Shown: positions 1 through 5,674 of the stretch, piece by piece | Position numbering within the stretch: the stretch's first letter is position 1 | Layout of the letters: each line of letters opens with the position of its first letter | From: Spirochaetaceae bacterium | GTDB taxonomy: Bacteria > Spirochaetota > Spirochaetia > Treponematales > Breznakiellaceae | Assembly: GCA_031279895.1 (NCBI GenBank) | Contig: JAITHR010000156.1 | Coordinates: 1 to 6,206, forward strand | Length of the DNA stretch: 6,206 nucleotides | Direction of reading: 5' to 3' | The notes under the pieces: generated by a model | Told to the model about the DNA's origin: nothing | The model's input: only the letters and a program-made list of their open reading frames with translations | Databases searched by the model: none | Program-made: the position numbers and the translations under genes

Positions 1-7
1 AAGGAGG
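1..7 (+). promoter_or_regulatory. Ribosome binding site of the lipoprotein gene
   Basis: AAGGAGG is a full match to the anti-Shine-Dalgarno core and lies 6 nt before the ATG at position 14, which fixes the start codon. The promoter is outside the window. Confidence 0.9.
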
Positions 8-13
8 ATATAC

Positions 14-1663
14 ATGAAACATTCCAAACTTTTTTTGACGGGAATGGCGGCGCTGCTGCTGTCATTCGGGCTTATGATGACCGGCTGCGACAGCGGCGGG
101 GACAGCGACAGCGACGACCCTATCAACGCGGCGGAGTACCTTGAGATAAAAGACGGGGTCACGGGAGCCGCCGGCACCGCGGCTACGTTTACCGTAACGG
201 TCAATAAACCGCTTGAGGCTACTAAAAAGGCCACGTTCACCAAGGTGGCTACCGCTGCGGTGGAGTACATCGGCGGAACCGGCGGCGCCACCGCTGTTCT
301 CCAAGCCGTGGCTATCAAGAATGCGCTTAATGACGCCACCGGCGCGAAGTACACTGCGACGGTCGGTACAACGGCAGGTACTGATGACCATATCATTACC
401 CTCACCCAAAAGACGCCTTACGGTCAGGTCGAGGCGGCTAACAAGCCCGCCGTGGAGATCGTGCCTTACAACGCGCCGCCGGCAAGCGACCGGACCGCGA
501 CCATTACGGCAGCGGAGGACGACACGGCGCTTGTGGTTATTGCCACAGGCGGCACTCTCAAGTCAAACCTTAATGTGTACATCAAAACCGATGGCAGCAC
601 TCCCAAATCAACGGTTACGGTTACTGCCGCAACCGACACGAATTTAGGTACTGTGGTGAGCGGTGGCGTAACGGTTACTCCGAAAACCGACCGGCTCGTG
701 ATAACGGGGCTGTCCGTGGATGCCAGCGGCGGGGACCACAAACTCGCGTCAGGGAACAATGAGGTAAAAGTCGTGCTCAAGGCAGACGCGCAGCAAAGCG
801 GCGCCTCCGGCGTGGCCGCCCACACTCACTCCGGTACGCCGGTGGTGGTTCCGCCTGAAACAGCTGATCCTCCCGCCTATGTGGTCGTAGCGACAGCCAG
901 TGCTGTGAGCGCTGCAACCAAGATTCACTACGCTTCTGCTTCAAAAGTGCTGAATTATCATGTTACGAACGGATCCTTGGTAACGGAGACTCTCGACGAG
1001 GACTTTGACGCGGCGCTTATCGCGGTGCTGACTGTGCTCGAGGCTACCGACACGATACAATTCGGCGCGGACGGCGTTGTTACCGACATCGGCGTCTTGG
1101 CGGCAAGCCCCACCGCGGCCAAAGTCACCGCGGCGCTCGGGTTTGCGGACGCCGTTACCCTGGGCGATGATCTCTCCCTTACCGCGGACTTTGCGGTGCC
1201 GGCTGGGAAAACCCTGACCATTGCGGCTCAGAAAACTCTGACGGTAGAGGCTACTGCTACGCTTGACGTGTCGGCAGCAGGCGCCGCTATCGTGATTACA
1301 AAACACGCAAGCGCCGGTTCGGTGATACTTCTGCCAAAAAGCGGCTCCGCGGCGAACGGCGGCGGCGCGGCGATTAAGTTCACCGCCGGCACCGCTCACG
1401 CACAGTCCCAAGGTACGGCAAATTCTACAACAGTCGGGACGAGCGTGGGGGCCGCGACGGTCTTTACTTTCGCCGGCACTACCGGTACTGATATAACAAC
1501 TTTACCAAACGCCTCCACCGGCGAGGCCGTCATTGACGGAGAACTCCAAGCGGCAACTGTCGCAACGGACGATGTTTCCTCTAAGGGAAAAATCGTACTG
1601 AACGGTAATGCCAATAACGACGCAACCATCAGTGCGGCGACCGAGTTCGAGACCTCCTCCTAG
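14..1663 (+). CDS. Secreted low-complexity lipoprotein, possible beta-rich surface protein
   Basis: This gene encodes a 549-aa protein with a classic lipoprotein signal peptide: basic residues at 2-5, a hydrophobic core at about 6-22, and a lipobox ending Met-Thr-Gly-Cys with Cys25 as the expected lipidation site. Cys25 is the only cysteine, and I see no tryptophan. A short Gly/Ser/Asp linker (26-35) follows. The rest is dominated by Ala, Thr, Val, Gly, Ser and Asp in alternating patterns that suggest beta strands. Residues 45-150 look like an Ig-like or adhesin-type domain, 275-290 is a proline-rich hinge, and 380-420 (VTLGDDLSLTADFAVPAGKT and the following LTI/LTV runs) resembles stacked beta-helix turns. 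No catalytic motif is visible. It should be anchored in a membrane facing the periplasm or cell surface. It appears to be transcribed alone, since a strong terminator follows. Function is unknown; adhesin or surface-layer roles are only guesses. Confidence 0.85.
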   Translation: MKHSKLFLTGMAALLLSFGLMMTGCDSGGDSDSDDPINAAEYLEIKDGVTGAAGTAATFTVTVNKPLEATKKATFTKVATAAVEYIGGTGGATAVLQAVAIKNALNDATGAKYTATVGTTAGTDDHIITLTQKTPYGQVEAANKPAVEIVPYNAPPASDRTATITAAEDDTALVVIATGGTLKSNLNVYIKTDGSTPKSTVTVTAATDTNLGTVVSGGVTVTPKTDRLVITGLSVDASGGDHKLASGNNEVKVVLKADAQQSGASGVAAHTHSGTPVVVPPETADPPAYVVVATASAVSAATKIHYASASKVLNYHVTNGSLVTETLDEDFDAALIAVLTVLEATDTIQFGADGVVTDIGVLAASPTAAKVTAALGFADAVTLGDDLSLTADFAVPAGKTLTIAAQKTLTVEATATLDVSAAGAAIVITKHASAGSVILLPKSGSAANGGGAAIKFTAGTAHAQSQGTANSTTVGTSVGAATVFTFAGTTGTDITTLPNASTGEAVIDGELQAATVATDDVSSKGKIVLNGNANNDATISAATEFETSS

Positions 1664-1682
1664 TCAGAGCTGACACGTAACA

Positions 1683-1724
1683 GGCGCGGTTCCCCCACAC
1701 CACGGGGGCCGCGCCTTTCTTTTT
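1683..1724 (+). terminator. Rho-independent terminator after the lipoprotein gene
   Basis: GGCGCGG (1683-1689) pairs with CCGCGCC (1709-1715), and CCCCC (1692-1696) pairs with GGGGG (1704-1708). A 2-nt TT bulge separates the two helices and the loop is 7 nt. A T-rich tail (TTTCTTTTT, 1716-1724) follows at once. It lies 20 nt after the TAG stop and should isolate the lipoprotein gene from what follows. Confidence 0.92.
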
Positions 1725-1728
1725 ACTT

Positions 1729-1775
1729 GGGGGAACCAGTTCCCCCAAACCCCCCACTGCGGCTTCCCGCCCCCC
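1729..1775. repeat. Palindrome followed by C-tracts (head of repeat region A)
   Basis: GGGGGAAC (1729-1736) and GTTCCCCC (1739-1746) form a near-continuous palindrome. It is followed by AAA and C-tracts at 1750-1755, 1766-1768 and 1770-1775. A similarly built palindrome, also followed by AAACCCCC, heads the second repeat region at 5595-5613, so this looks like a module of the repeat family. No T-run follows, so it is not an evident + strand terminator. From 1776 to 1798 I see nothing recognisable. Confidence 0.6.
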
Positions 1776-1798
1776 GCCACGAACCACCACAAGCCCTG

Positions 1799-2127
1799 AA
1801 CAACGCATAACAACGCATAGCTCCCGAACCGCCCGCCGTTGCGCGAGAGCGTAGCCGCGCCTAAGCAGTAGGAAGCCCGCTCACCGGACAGGGTGTTGCA
1901 CCATTCGGAAACAACAGGCGGCCATGCTAGAACAGCCGGAGGCTGCCGCGCACAACAACGCGCCGCTTGCAAACCGCGGCGGGCTGCGCGAAGCGTAGCC
2001 GCGCCTAAGTAGCAACCAGCGAAGTAACCGGACACGGTGTTGCACCATTTGGAAACAACAGGCGGCCATGCCGGAACAGCCGGAGGCTGGGCGGCCATGC
2101 TGAAGCCGTGGGACACGGCGGAGGCTG
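1799..2127. repeat. Intergenic repeat array A: two tandem copies of a 144-bp unit
   Basis: Two copies start at 1809 and 1953, exactly 144 bp apart, and an extra AACAACGCAT lies directly before the first (1799-1808). Each unit has a first module (starting AACAACGC, containing AGCCGCGCCTAAG) and a second module (1884-1945 and 2028-2089) starting CCGGACA, containing GGTGTTGCACCATT, GAAACAACAGGCGGCCATG and ending in the hairpin CAGCCGGAGGCTG. The second copy is followed by GGCGGCCATGCTG and an expanded variant of the terminal hairpin ending at 2127. The same modules occur at 5675-5877. No protein-coding gene is credible here. The array ends 1 nt before the -35 element of the metC promoter. Confidence 0.85.
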
Positions 2128-2128
2128 C

Positions 2129-2157
2129 TTGATTTACGGGGGAGCATATCCTAAAAT
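2129..2157 (+). promoter_or_regulatory. Candidate sigma-70 promoter for metC-metI
   Basis: TTGATT (2129-2134, 4 of 6 matches to TTGACA) and TAAAAT (2152-2157, 5 of 6 matches to TATAAT) are separated by exactly 17 bp. Transcription would begin near 2164, leaving a leader of about 34 nt before the metC start. The A/T-rich stretch stands out from the GC-rich surroundings. Confidence 0.6.
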
Positions 2158-2169
2158 CTGATGAGGATA
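2147..2169. promoter_or_regulatory. Inverted repeat overlapping the -10 element, candidate operator
   Basis: TATCCT (2147-2152) and AGGATA (2164-2169) form a perfect 6-bp inverted repeat with an 11-bp spacer. It covers the proposed -10 element and start site, where a bound dimeric regulator would block transcription. The Rrf2 proteins encoded downstream are obvious candidates. No binding data exist for this site. Confidence 0.4.
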
Positions 2170-2197
2170 GTAGGAGCGGCGTACCGCAGGAGTAAAA

Positions 2198-3331
2198 ATG
2201 AAAAAGGGAACCATGCTTATCCATAACGGGCATGAAACGGAAAAGGCTACCGGCGCGCTGGGGGTGCCGGTTATACAGAGTTCCACGTTTCAGCAAACGG
2301 ATGTCTTCACCCCGCAGGAATACGATTACGCACGGTCGGGAAACCCGACGCGCAAGGCGCTGGAAGAAATTGCCGCGTCCCTTGAGGGCGGCGCCGCGGG
2401 TTTCGCCTTCGGGAGCGGCATCGCGGCCATCGCCTCGACGCTCGGCATCTTCCGGCGCGGGGACCACATTATCGCGGCGGAAGACATATACGGCGGGTCC
2501 TACCGCATCCTCTCCACGTTCTATGAAAGGTGGGGTCTTGAAACCACCTGGGTCGATGCCACCGATACCGGGCGCGTCCGTAAGGCCCTCAGGCCCGAAA
2601 CCAAAGCACTCTTCCTCGAAACCCCCTCGAACCCGCTCCTTGCGATCACCGACCTTCGCGCCTGCGCCGCGGTTGCGCGGGAAGCGGGGCTGCTTACGAT
2701 TGTGGACAATACCTTTATGACGCCCTACCTCCAGCGCCCCCTGGCGCTGGGCGCGGATATTGCGGTACATTCGGCGACCAAGTTCCTGGGCGGCCACAGC
2801 GACGTGCTTTCCGGCCTCGCCGTGTCCCGGGACCCCGAGGTGGGGAAACGGATCTACGCGGTGCAGAACTGCTTCGGCGCGGTTCCGGGGCCCTGGGACG
2901 TCTGGCTCGTGATACGGGGCATCAAAACCCTCAAAGCGCGTCTTGAAATGCAGCAGGAGACCGCCGGAAAACTGGCGCTCTGGCTCTCGGAGCATAAAAA
3001 CGTGGAAGAAGTCTTTTACCCGGGGCTTCTGTCCCACAAAGGCCGGGACATACACCTCGCGCAGGCCGACGGGCCCGGGGCCGTGCTTTCTTTCAAGACC
3101 AGAACCGTATCCCAGGCCCATAATTTCTTGAGCGCCGTTACGCTGGCTGCCGCGGCGGTGAGCCTCGGCGGGGTGGAAACCATCGCGTCCTATCCGGCGC
3201 GGATGAGCCACGCCTCCATGCCGCCGGAGGAGCGGGCGCGGCGGGGCATTACCGATACGCTGGTACGGATTTCCGTGGGACTTGAAGACGCGGAAGACCT
3301 TATAGCCGACTTTGACGCGGCGCTGGGATAA
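2198..3331 (+). CDS. metC: Cys/Met-metabolism PLP enzyme, probable cystathionine beta-lyase
   Basis: This gene encodes a 377-aa fold-type I PLP enzyme, full length for the family. Visible family residues are the phosphate-binding Tyr44-Ala-Arg46 (in YARSGNPTR), the Gly72-Ser73-Gly74 loop, ring-stacking Tyr98 (DIYGG), Asp170 of the VDNT motif facing the pyridine nitrogen, the PLP lysine Lys195 (HSATKFLGGHSD), and the substrate-carboxylate arginine Arg357 (VRISVGLED). The middle (AVQNCFGAVPGPWDVWLVIRG) and the end (SLGGVETIASYPARMSHASM) resemble, from memory, Bacillus MetC, which cleaves cystathionine to homocysteine, pyruvate and ammonia. Cystathionine gamma-lyase, methionine gamma-lyase or cysteine desulfhydrase activity cannot be excluded, because this family is promiscuous. 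AGGAG (2188-2192) lies 5 nt before the ATG. It is first in a likely operon with the paralogue 3 nt downstream. The enzyme should act in the cytoplasm as a tetramer, as is usual for the family. Confidence 0.9.
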   Translation: MKKGTMLIHNGHETEKATGALGVPVIQSSTFQQTDVFTPQEYDYARSGNPTRKALEEIAASLEGGAAGFAFGSGIAAIASTLGIFRRGDHIIAAEDIYGGSYRILSTFYERWGLETTWVDATDTGRVRKALRPETKALFLETPSNPLLAITDLRACAAVAREAGLLTIVDNTFMTPYLQRPLALGADIAVHSATKFLGGHSDVLSGLAVSRDPEVGKRIYAVQNCFGAVPGPWDVWLVIRGIKTLKARLEMQQETAGKLALWLSEHKNVEEVFYPGLLSHKGRDIHLAQADGPGAVLSFKTRTVSQAHNFLSAVTLAAAAVSLGGVETIASYPARMSHASMPPEERARRGITDTLVRISVGLEDAEDLIADFDAALG

Positions 3332-3334
3332 CCT

Positions 3335-4543
3335 ATGGATACTGATACGGATACCCGAAACGCGGCGGAAAGCGGCGGAAAGCGGCGGGAGTCTCTTGAC
3401 ACGACGGCGGCACGGGGCGCGAGCCGCTTTGAGCCCGCTACCGGCGCGATAAGCACCCCGATTTATCAAAGCTCCGCCTTCCGTCATCCGGCACTCTTTC
3501 AGTCCACAGGATTCGATTATTCCCGTGCCGTGAACCCCACGAGAACGGAGCTGGAGCGGACCGTCGCGCTTCTTGAAAGCGGGAAATACGGCCTGGCCTT
3601 CGCGACCGGCATGGGCGCGCTCTCGGCCCTTATCAAGCTCTATGCCCCCGGGGACCATATCATCGTGTCCGAAGACCTCTACGGCGGCACCTACCGGCTG
3701 TTCACCGAATACTACGAACAGTACGGCTTCTCGTTTTCGTGGGTCGATACGAGCGATACCGCCGCTATAAAAGAAAGCCTCCGCCGGCATACCAAAGCGC
3801 TCTTTATCGAGACGCCCTCGAACCCCATGATGAAAGTGAGCGATATAGAAGCCTGCGCGGATCTTATCCACCGCCATTCCCCGGGGGCCGGCCTTATCGT
3901 TGACAATACGTTCCTCTCGCCCTATTTCCAGAACCCCCTGGCGCTGGGCGCGGACGTCGTTACCCACAGCGGCACCAAATACCTGAGCGGGCATAACGAC
4001 ACGCTCTCCGGCTTTATCGTACATTCCCGCGACGACCTTGAAGACCCGCTGCGAAACATCCAGAAGAGCGAGGGCGCGAGCCTAAGTCCCTTTGACGCAT
4101 GGCTTACCCTGCGGGGCATAAAGACCCTGGCACTCAGGATGCGCCGCTGTGAGGAAAACGCGCTCCACATCGCGTCCTGGCTCCGCGCCCAGCCGCTTGT
4201 CGAGCGGGTTTTCTTCCCGGGCTTTCCCGACCACCCCCAGTACGCGCTCTCCCGCGCCCAGTCCCGCGGCTTCGGCGGGATGATTTCCTTTTATGTCAAA
4301 GACCGCGCCGCGGTGCCGGTTATTCTCAAAAGCGTGTCCCTCATACTGTTCGCCGAAAGCCTCGGCGGGGTCGAGTCGCTTATTACCTATCCTTTAGAGC
4401 AGACCCACACCGCCATACCCGAAACGATGCGCCTCAAAGCCGGCGTCAACGACCGGCTCCTGCGCCTCTCGGTGGGCATTGAAGACAAGCATGACCTTGT
4501 TGCCGATTTGGACGCGGCGTTCCGGCGCTGGGACCCGCGCTGA
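3335..4543 (+). CDS. metI: Cys/Met-metabolism PLP enzyme, probable cystathionine gamma-synthase / O-acylhomoserine sulfhydrylase
   Basis: This 402-aa enzyme is a paralogue of its upstream neighbour. Family residues are Tyr62 and Arg64 (DYSRAVNPTR), Thr91-Gly92-Met93, Tyr116 (DLYGGTYRLF), Asp190 (VDNT), PLP lysine Lys215 (HSGTKYLSGHND) and Arg377 (LLRLSVGIED). The blocks AFRH...STGFDY, GHND, SPFDAWLTLRGIKTLALRM and ESLGGVESLITYP..QTH resemble, from memory, Bacillus MetI, which joins an acylated homoserine to cysteine or sulfide. Substrate choice is not readable here. The ATG is 3 nt after the metC stop and has only a weak Shine-Dalgarno, so translation is probably coupled. Homology begins near residue 20; the first 18-20 residues (DTDTDT, then Arg/Gly/Glu-rich) are encoded by simple tandem repeats and look like an added extension. 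No better in-frame start is visible downstream. Confidence 0.88.
   Translation: MDTDTDTRNAAESGGKRRESLDTTAARGASRFEPATGAISTPIYQSSAFRHPALFQSTGFDYSRAVNPTRTELERTVALLESGKYGLAFATGMGALSALIKLYAPGDHIIVSEDLYGGTYRLFTEYYEQYGFSFSWVDTSDTAAIKESLRRHTKALFIETPSNPMMKVSDIEACADLIHRHSPGAGLIVDNTFLSPYFQNPLALGADVVTHSGTKYLSGHNDTLSGFIVHSRDDLEDPLRNIQKSEGASLSPFDAWLTLRGIKTLALRMRRCEENALHIASWLRAQPLVERVFFPGFPDHPQYALSRAQSRGFGGMISFYVKDRAAVPVILKSVSLILFAESLGGVESLITYPLEQTHTAIPETMRLKAGVNDRLLRLSVGIEDKHDLVADLDAAFRRWDPR
3338..3390 (+). repeat. Simple tandem repeats in the 5' coding end of metI
   Basis: Three 6-bp units GATAC(T/G/C) at 3338-3355 encode Asp-Thr three times. They are followed by three near-identical 10-bp units at 3361-3390 (CGCGGCGGAA, AGCGGCGGAA, AGCGGCGGGA). 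The 10-bp unit is not a multiple of three, so gain or loss of one unit would shift the metI frame. Confidence 0.8.
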
Positions 4544-4555
4544 CACGTCCCGAAG

Positions 4556-4584
4556 GCGCGGCAAAATGCGGCGCGGCAAATGCG
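4556..4584 (+). repeat. Imperfect tandem duplication between metI and the regulator genes
   Basis: GCGCGGCAAAATGCG (4556-4570) is followed directly by GCGCGGCAAATGCG (4571-4584), differing by one A. It lies in the 105-nt gap after metI. I see no hairpin with a T-run in this gap, so no intrinsic terminator can be called and read-through into the regulators is possible. Confidence 0.7.
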
Positions 4585-4610
4585 GTAAATAATACATAAA
4601 GATACGTTAA

Positions 4611-4637
4611 AGATAAAAAAGATAAAAAAGATAAAAA
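4611..4637 (+). repeat. Three perfect 9-bp tandem repeats in the regulator leader
   Basis: AGATAAAAA occurs three times in a row without mismatch and ends 1 nt before the Shine-Dalgarno GGAGG (4639-4643) of the first Rrf2 gene. The stretch 4585-4637 is strikingly A/T-rich and probably holds a promoter, but I cannot pick a convincing -35/-10 pair. Such A-rich leaders can also raise ribosome access. Confidence 0.85.
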
Positions 4638-4648
4638 CGGAGGAAAAA

Positions 4649-5080
4649 ATGCGGATTTCAACCAAAGGACGGTACTCTCTGGAGGCGCTCCTCTATATGG
4701 CCATGCTTCCCGCCGGAACCTACTCAAGCACCAAATCCATCTCGGAGCATACGGGCATCTCCGACGGGTATCTGGAGCAGCTCTTTATCCCCCTGCGCAA
4801 AGCCGGGATCGTGAAGGGCGTCCGCGGGCCCCAAGGAGGGTATATGCCGGCAAAAGAGGCGGGCGCGATAAGCGTCGGGGATATTCTGCGGGCCGTCGAG
4901 GGGCCCATGGAGCTGGTTGACTGCATCCGGTCAACGCGCTGTCCGGCACAGGACGACTGTGTCTCCCGGCACACCTGGCGGGAGCTTTACGAGGCGGTCA
5001 ATTGTTTTATCGACTCCGTCAGTCTGGAAAACCTTTCGGAGGCCTACCGCGGGCTTGATTATCAGGATTATACGATATGA
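4649..5080 (+). CDS. Rrf2-family regulator with IscR-type cysteine motif
   Basis: This 143-aa Rrf2-family transcription factor has a winged helix-turn-helix at about residues 1-66. It opens with the family start MRISTKGRY, has a recognition-helix region around YLEQLFIPLRKAGIV, and a wing RGPQGGY. Cys92, Cys98 and Cys104 have exactly the positions and spacing of the cysteines that hold the [2Fe-2S] cluster in E. coli IscR. The fourth IscR ligand is His107; here Arg occupies that place and the histidine is at 108, while the following Trp110 keeps its position. This suggests an Fe-S-binding sensor with a changed fourth ligand, which could respond to Fe-S status, oxygen, redox or NO. GGAGG lies 5 nt before the ATG. 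It overlaps the next Rrf2 gene by 4 nt and sits downstream of the metC-metI pair, a plausible target. The cytoplasmic dimer state is inferred from the family. Confidence 0.92.
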   Translation: MRISTKGRYSLEALLYMAMLPAGTYSSTKSISEHTGISDGYLEQLFIPLRKAGIVKGVRGPQGGYMPAKEAGAISVGDILRAVEGPMELVDCIRSTRCPAQDDCVSRHTWRELYEAVNCFIDSVSLENLSEAYRGLDYQDYTI

Positions 5081-5511
5081 AGATTTCAAGCAGGGGCAGG
5101 TACGGCATACGGCTTTTGATTGATTTGGCGGAGCATACGGACCTGCCCCACGTTTCCCTCGCGAGCGTGGCGGAGCGGCAGAACATTTCTATCCGCTACC
5201 TCGAACAGGTGGCGGTTATCCTCCGCCGGTCCGGTCTTATCCGGTCGGTTAAGGGCGCTTCCGGCGGCTATACCCTGGCGCGCCCGCCGGAGGAGATCTT
5301 CATAGGGAAGGCGCTGCGGGACCTTGAGGGGGATATGCTGGTGGTTGATACGCCGCTTCCGAATACCGAGGAGACGAAGATTCAGAAGTGCATACGGCTT
5401 ACGGTGTATGACCGTCTGAACGAGCGTATTGCCGGCGTGATAGACGAGAAGACTCTGTTATCTCTGGTTGGCACCATAGACCCGGACGAATCCTATATGT
5501 ATTTCATCTAA
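5077..5511 (+). CDS. Second Rrf2-family regulator, lacking the Fe-S cysteines
   Basis: This 144-aa protein shares the Rrf2 architecture: start MKISSRGRYG, helix-turn-helix region around ISIRYLEQVAVILRRSGLI, and wing SVKGASGGY (residues 57-65). The region that carries three cysteines in its neighbour is rebuilt (DTPLPNTEETKIQKCIRLTV), with only Cys105 left, so it should not hold an IscR-type cluster. In this it resembles cluster-free members such as CymR, the cysteine-metabolism repressor of Firmicutes. Its ATG overlaps the upstream stop in an ATGA (5077-5080), so the two proteins are made from one mRNA, probably with translational coupling and similar amounts. They could form heterodimers, or one could regulate the other; this is inference. 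The stop is followed within 3 nt by the inverted-repeat element. Confidence 0.9.
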   Translation: MKISSRGRYGIRLLIDLAEHTDLPHVSLASVAERQNISIRYLEQVAVILRRSGLIRSVKGASGGYTLARPPEEIFIGKALRDLEGDMLVVDTPLPNTEETKIQKCIRLTVYDRLNERIAGVIDEKTLLSLVGTIDPDESYMYFI

Positions 5512-5514
5512 CCG

Positions 5515-5536
5515 CCCGCCGGCGGCGGGTGGCACA
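5515..5536 (+). repeat. Left terminal inverted repeat
   Basis: This arm contains CCCGCC (5515-5520), loop GGC and GGCGGG (5524-5529). With outer bases 5512-5514 and 5530-5532 the local hairpin reaches 9 bp including one G-T pair. No T-run follows, so as a terminator for the Rrf2 genes it would be imperfect. Confidence 0.85.
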
Positions 5537-5594
5537 AAAGCGTCCTGATACCGCGACAAAGCGGGCGGAGATTGCTTAGTTGCCTCCGGCGGCT

Positions 5595-5613
5595 GGGGGG
5601 TCATAGACCCCCC
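5595..5613. repeat. Palindrome heading repeat region B
   Basis: GGGGGGTC (5595-5602) and GACCCCCC (5606-5613) form an 8-bp stem with loop ATA, followed by AAACCCCC. It is analogous in position and structure to 1729-1746, ahead of the other copy of the repeat array. The DNA between 5537 and 5594 holds a small CCGC/GCGG hairpin (5551-5564) and GCCTCCGGCGGC (5582-5593), and nothing else I recognise. The stretch 5622-5674 shows only a stray AACAACG (5649-5655). Confidence 0.65.
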
Positions 5614-5674
5614 AAACCCCCACCGACGCGAGACGCGATGCGCCCCGAACAACGACCCGCCCCTTACTACGCGC

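Noticed and set aside
1..16. Resemblance of AAGGAGGATATACATG to the leader used in T7 expression vectors
   Set aside because: It is not identical, and the native signal peptide and terminator fit a natural gene; a strong natural Shine-Dalgarno explains it.
1669..1678. GCTGACACGT shared with 4539-4548, both at or near stop codons and both followed shortly by GGCGCGG
   Set aside because: A single 10-bp match plus a GC-rich heptamer is weak; the second site overlaps the metI stop and has no terminator. Probably coincidence.
1809..2127. CRISPR array
   Set aside because: Only two units of 144 bp with degenerate internal similarity; there is no short constant repeat with unique spacers of even length and no cas gene.
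1881..2147. Minus-strand open frames over the repeats, giving recurring peptides like AWPPVVSKWCNTVSG
   Set aside because: The peptide recurs only because the DNA repeats and 144 is a multiple of 3. There is no ribosome binding site, and in the copy at 5749-5803 the same frame meets a TAA stop. The conserved hairpins explain the sequence better than coding does.
2128..2197. SAM (S-box) or other riboswitch ahead of metC
   Set aside because: The leader after the proposed start site is only about 34 nt, and no S-box core or terminator/antiterminator pair is visible.
1664..4024. A 786-codon open frame on the minus strand
   Set aside because: It runs antisense through metC and much of metI and through the repeat array. 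Its protein is Arg/Gly/Pro-rich with no recognisable domain, as expected when the opposite frame of GC-rich codons lacks stops. The + strand genes have full catalytic motifs and ribosome binding sites.
5512..5532. Intrinsic terminator after the second Rrf2 gene
   Set aside because: The 9-bp GC-rich hairpin is real, but it is followed by CACAAAAG, not a T-run, and it is part of a larger inverted repeat. It may slow polymerase but is not called as a terminator.
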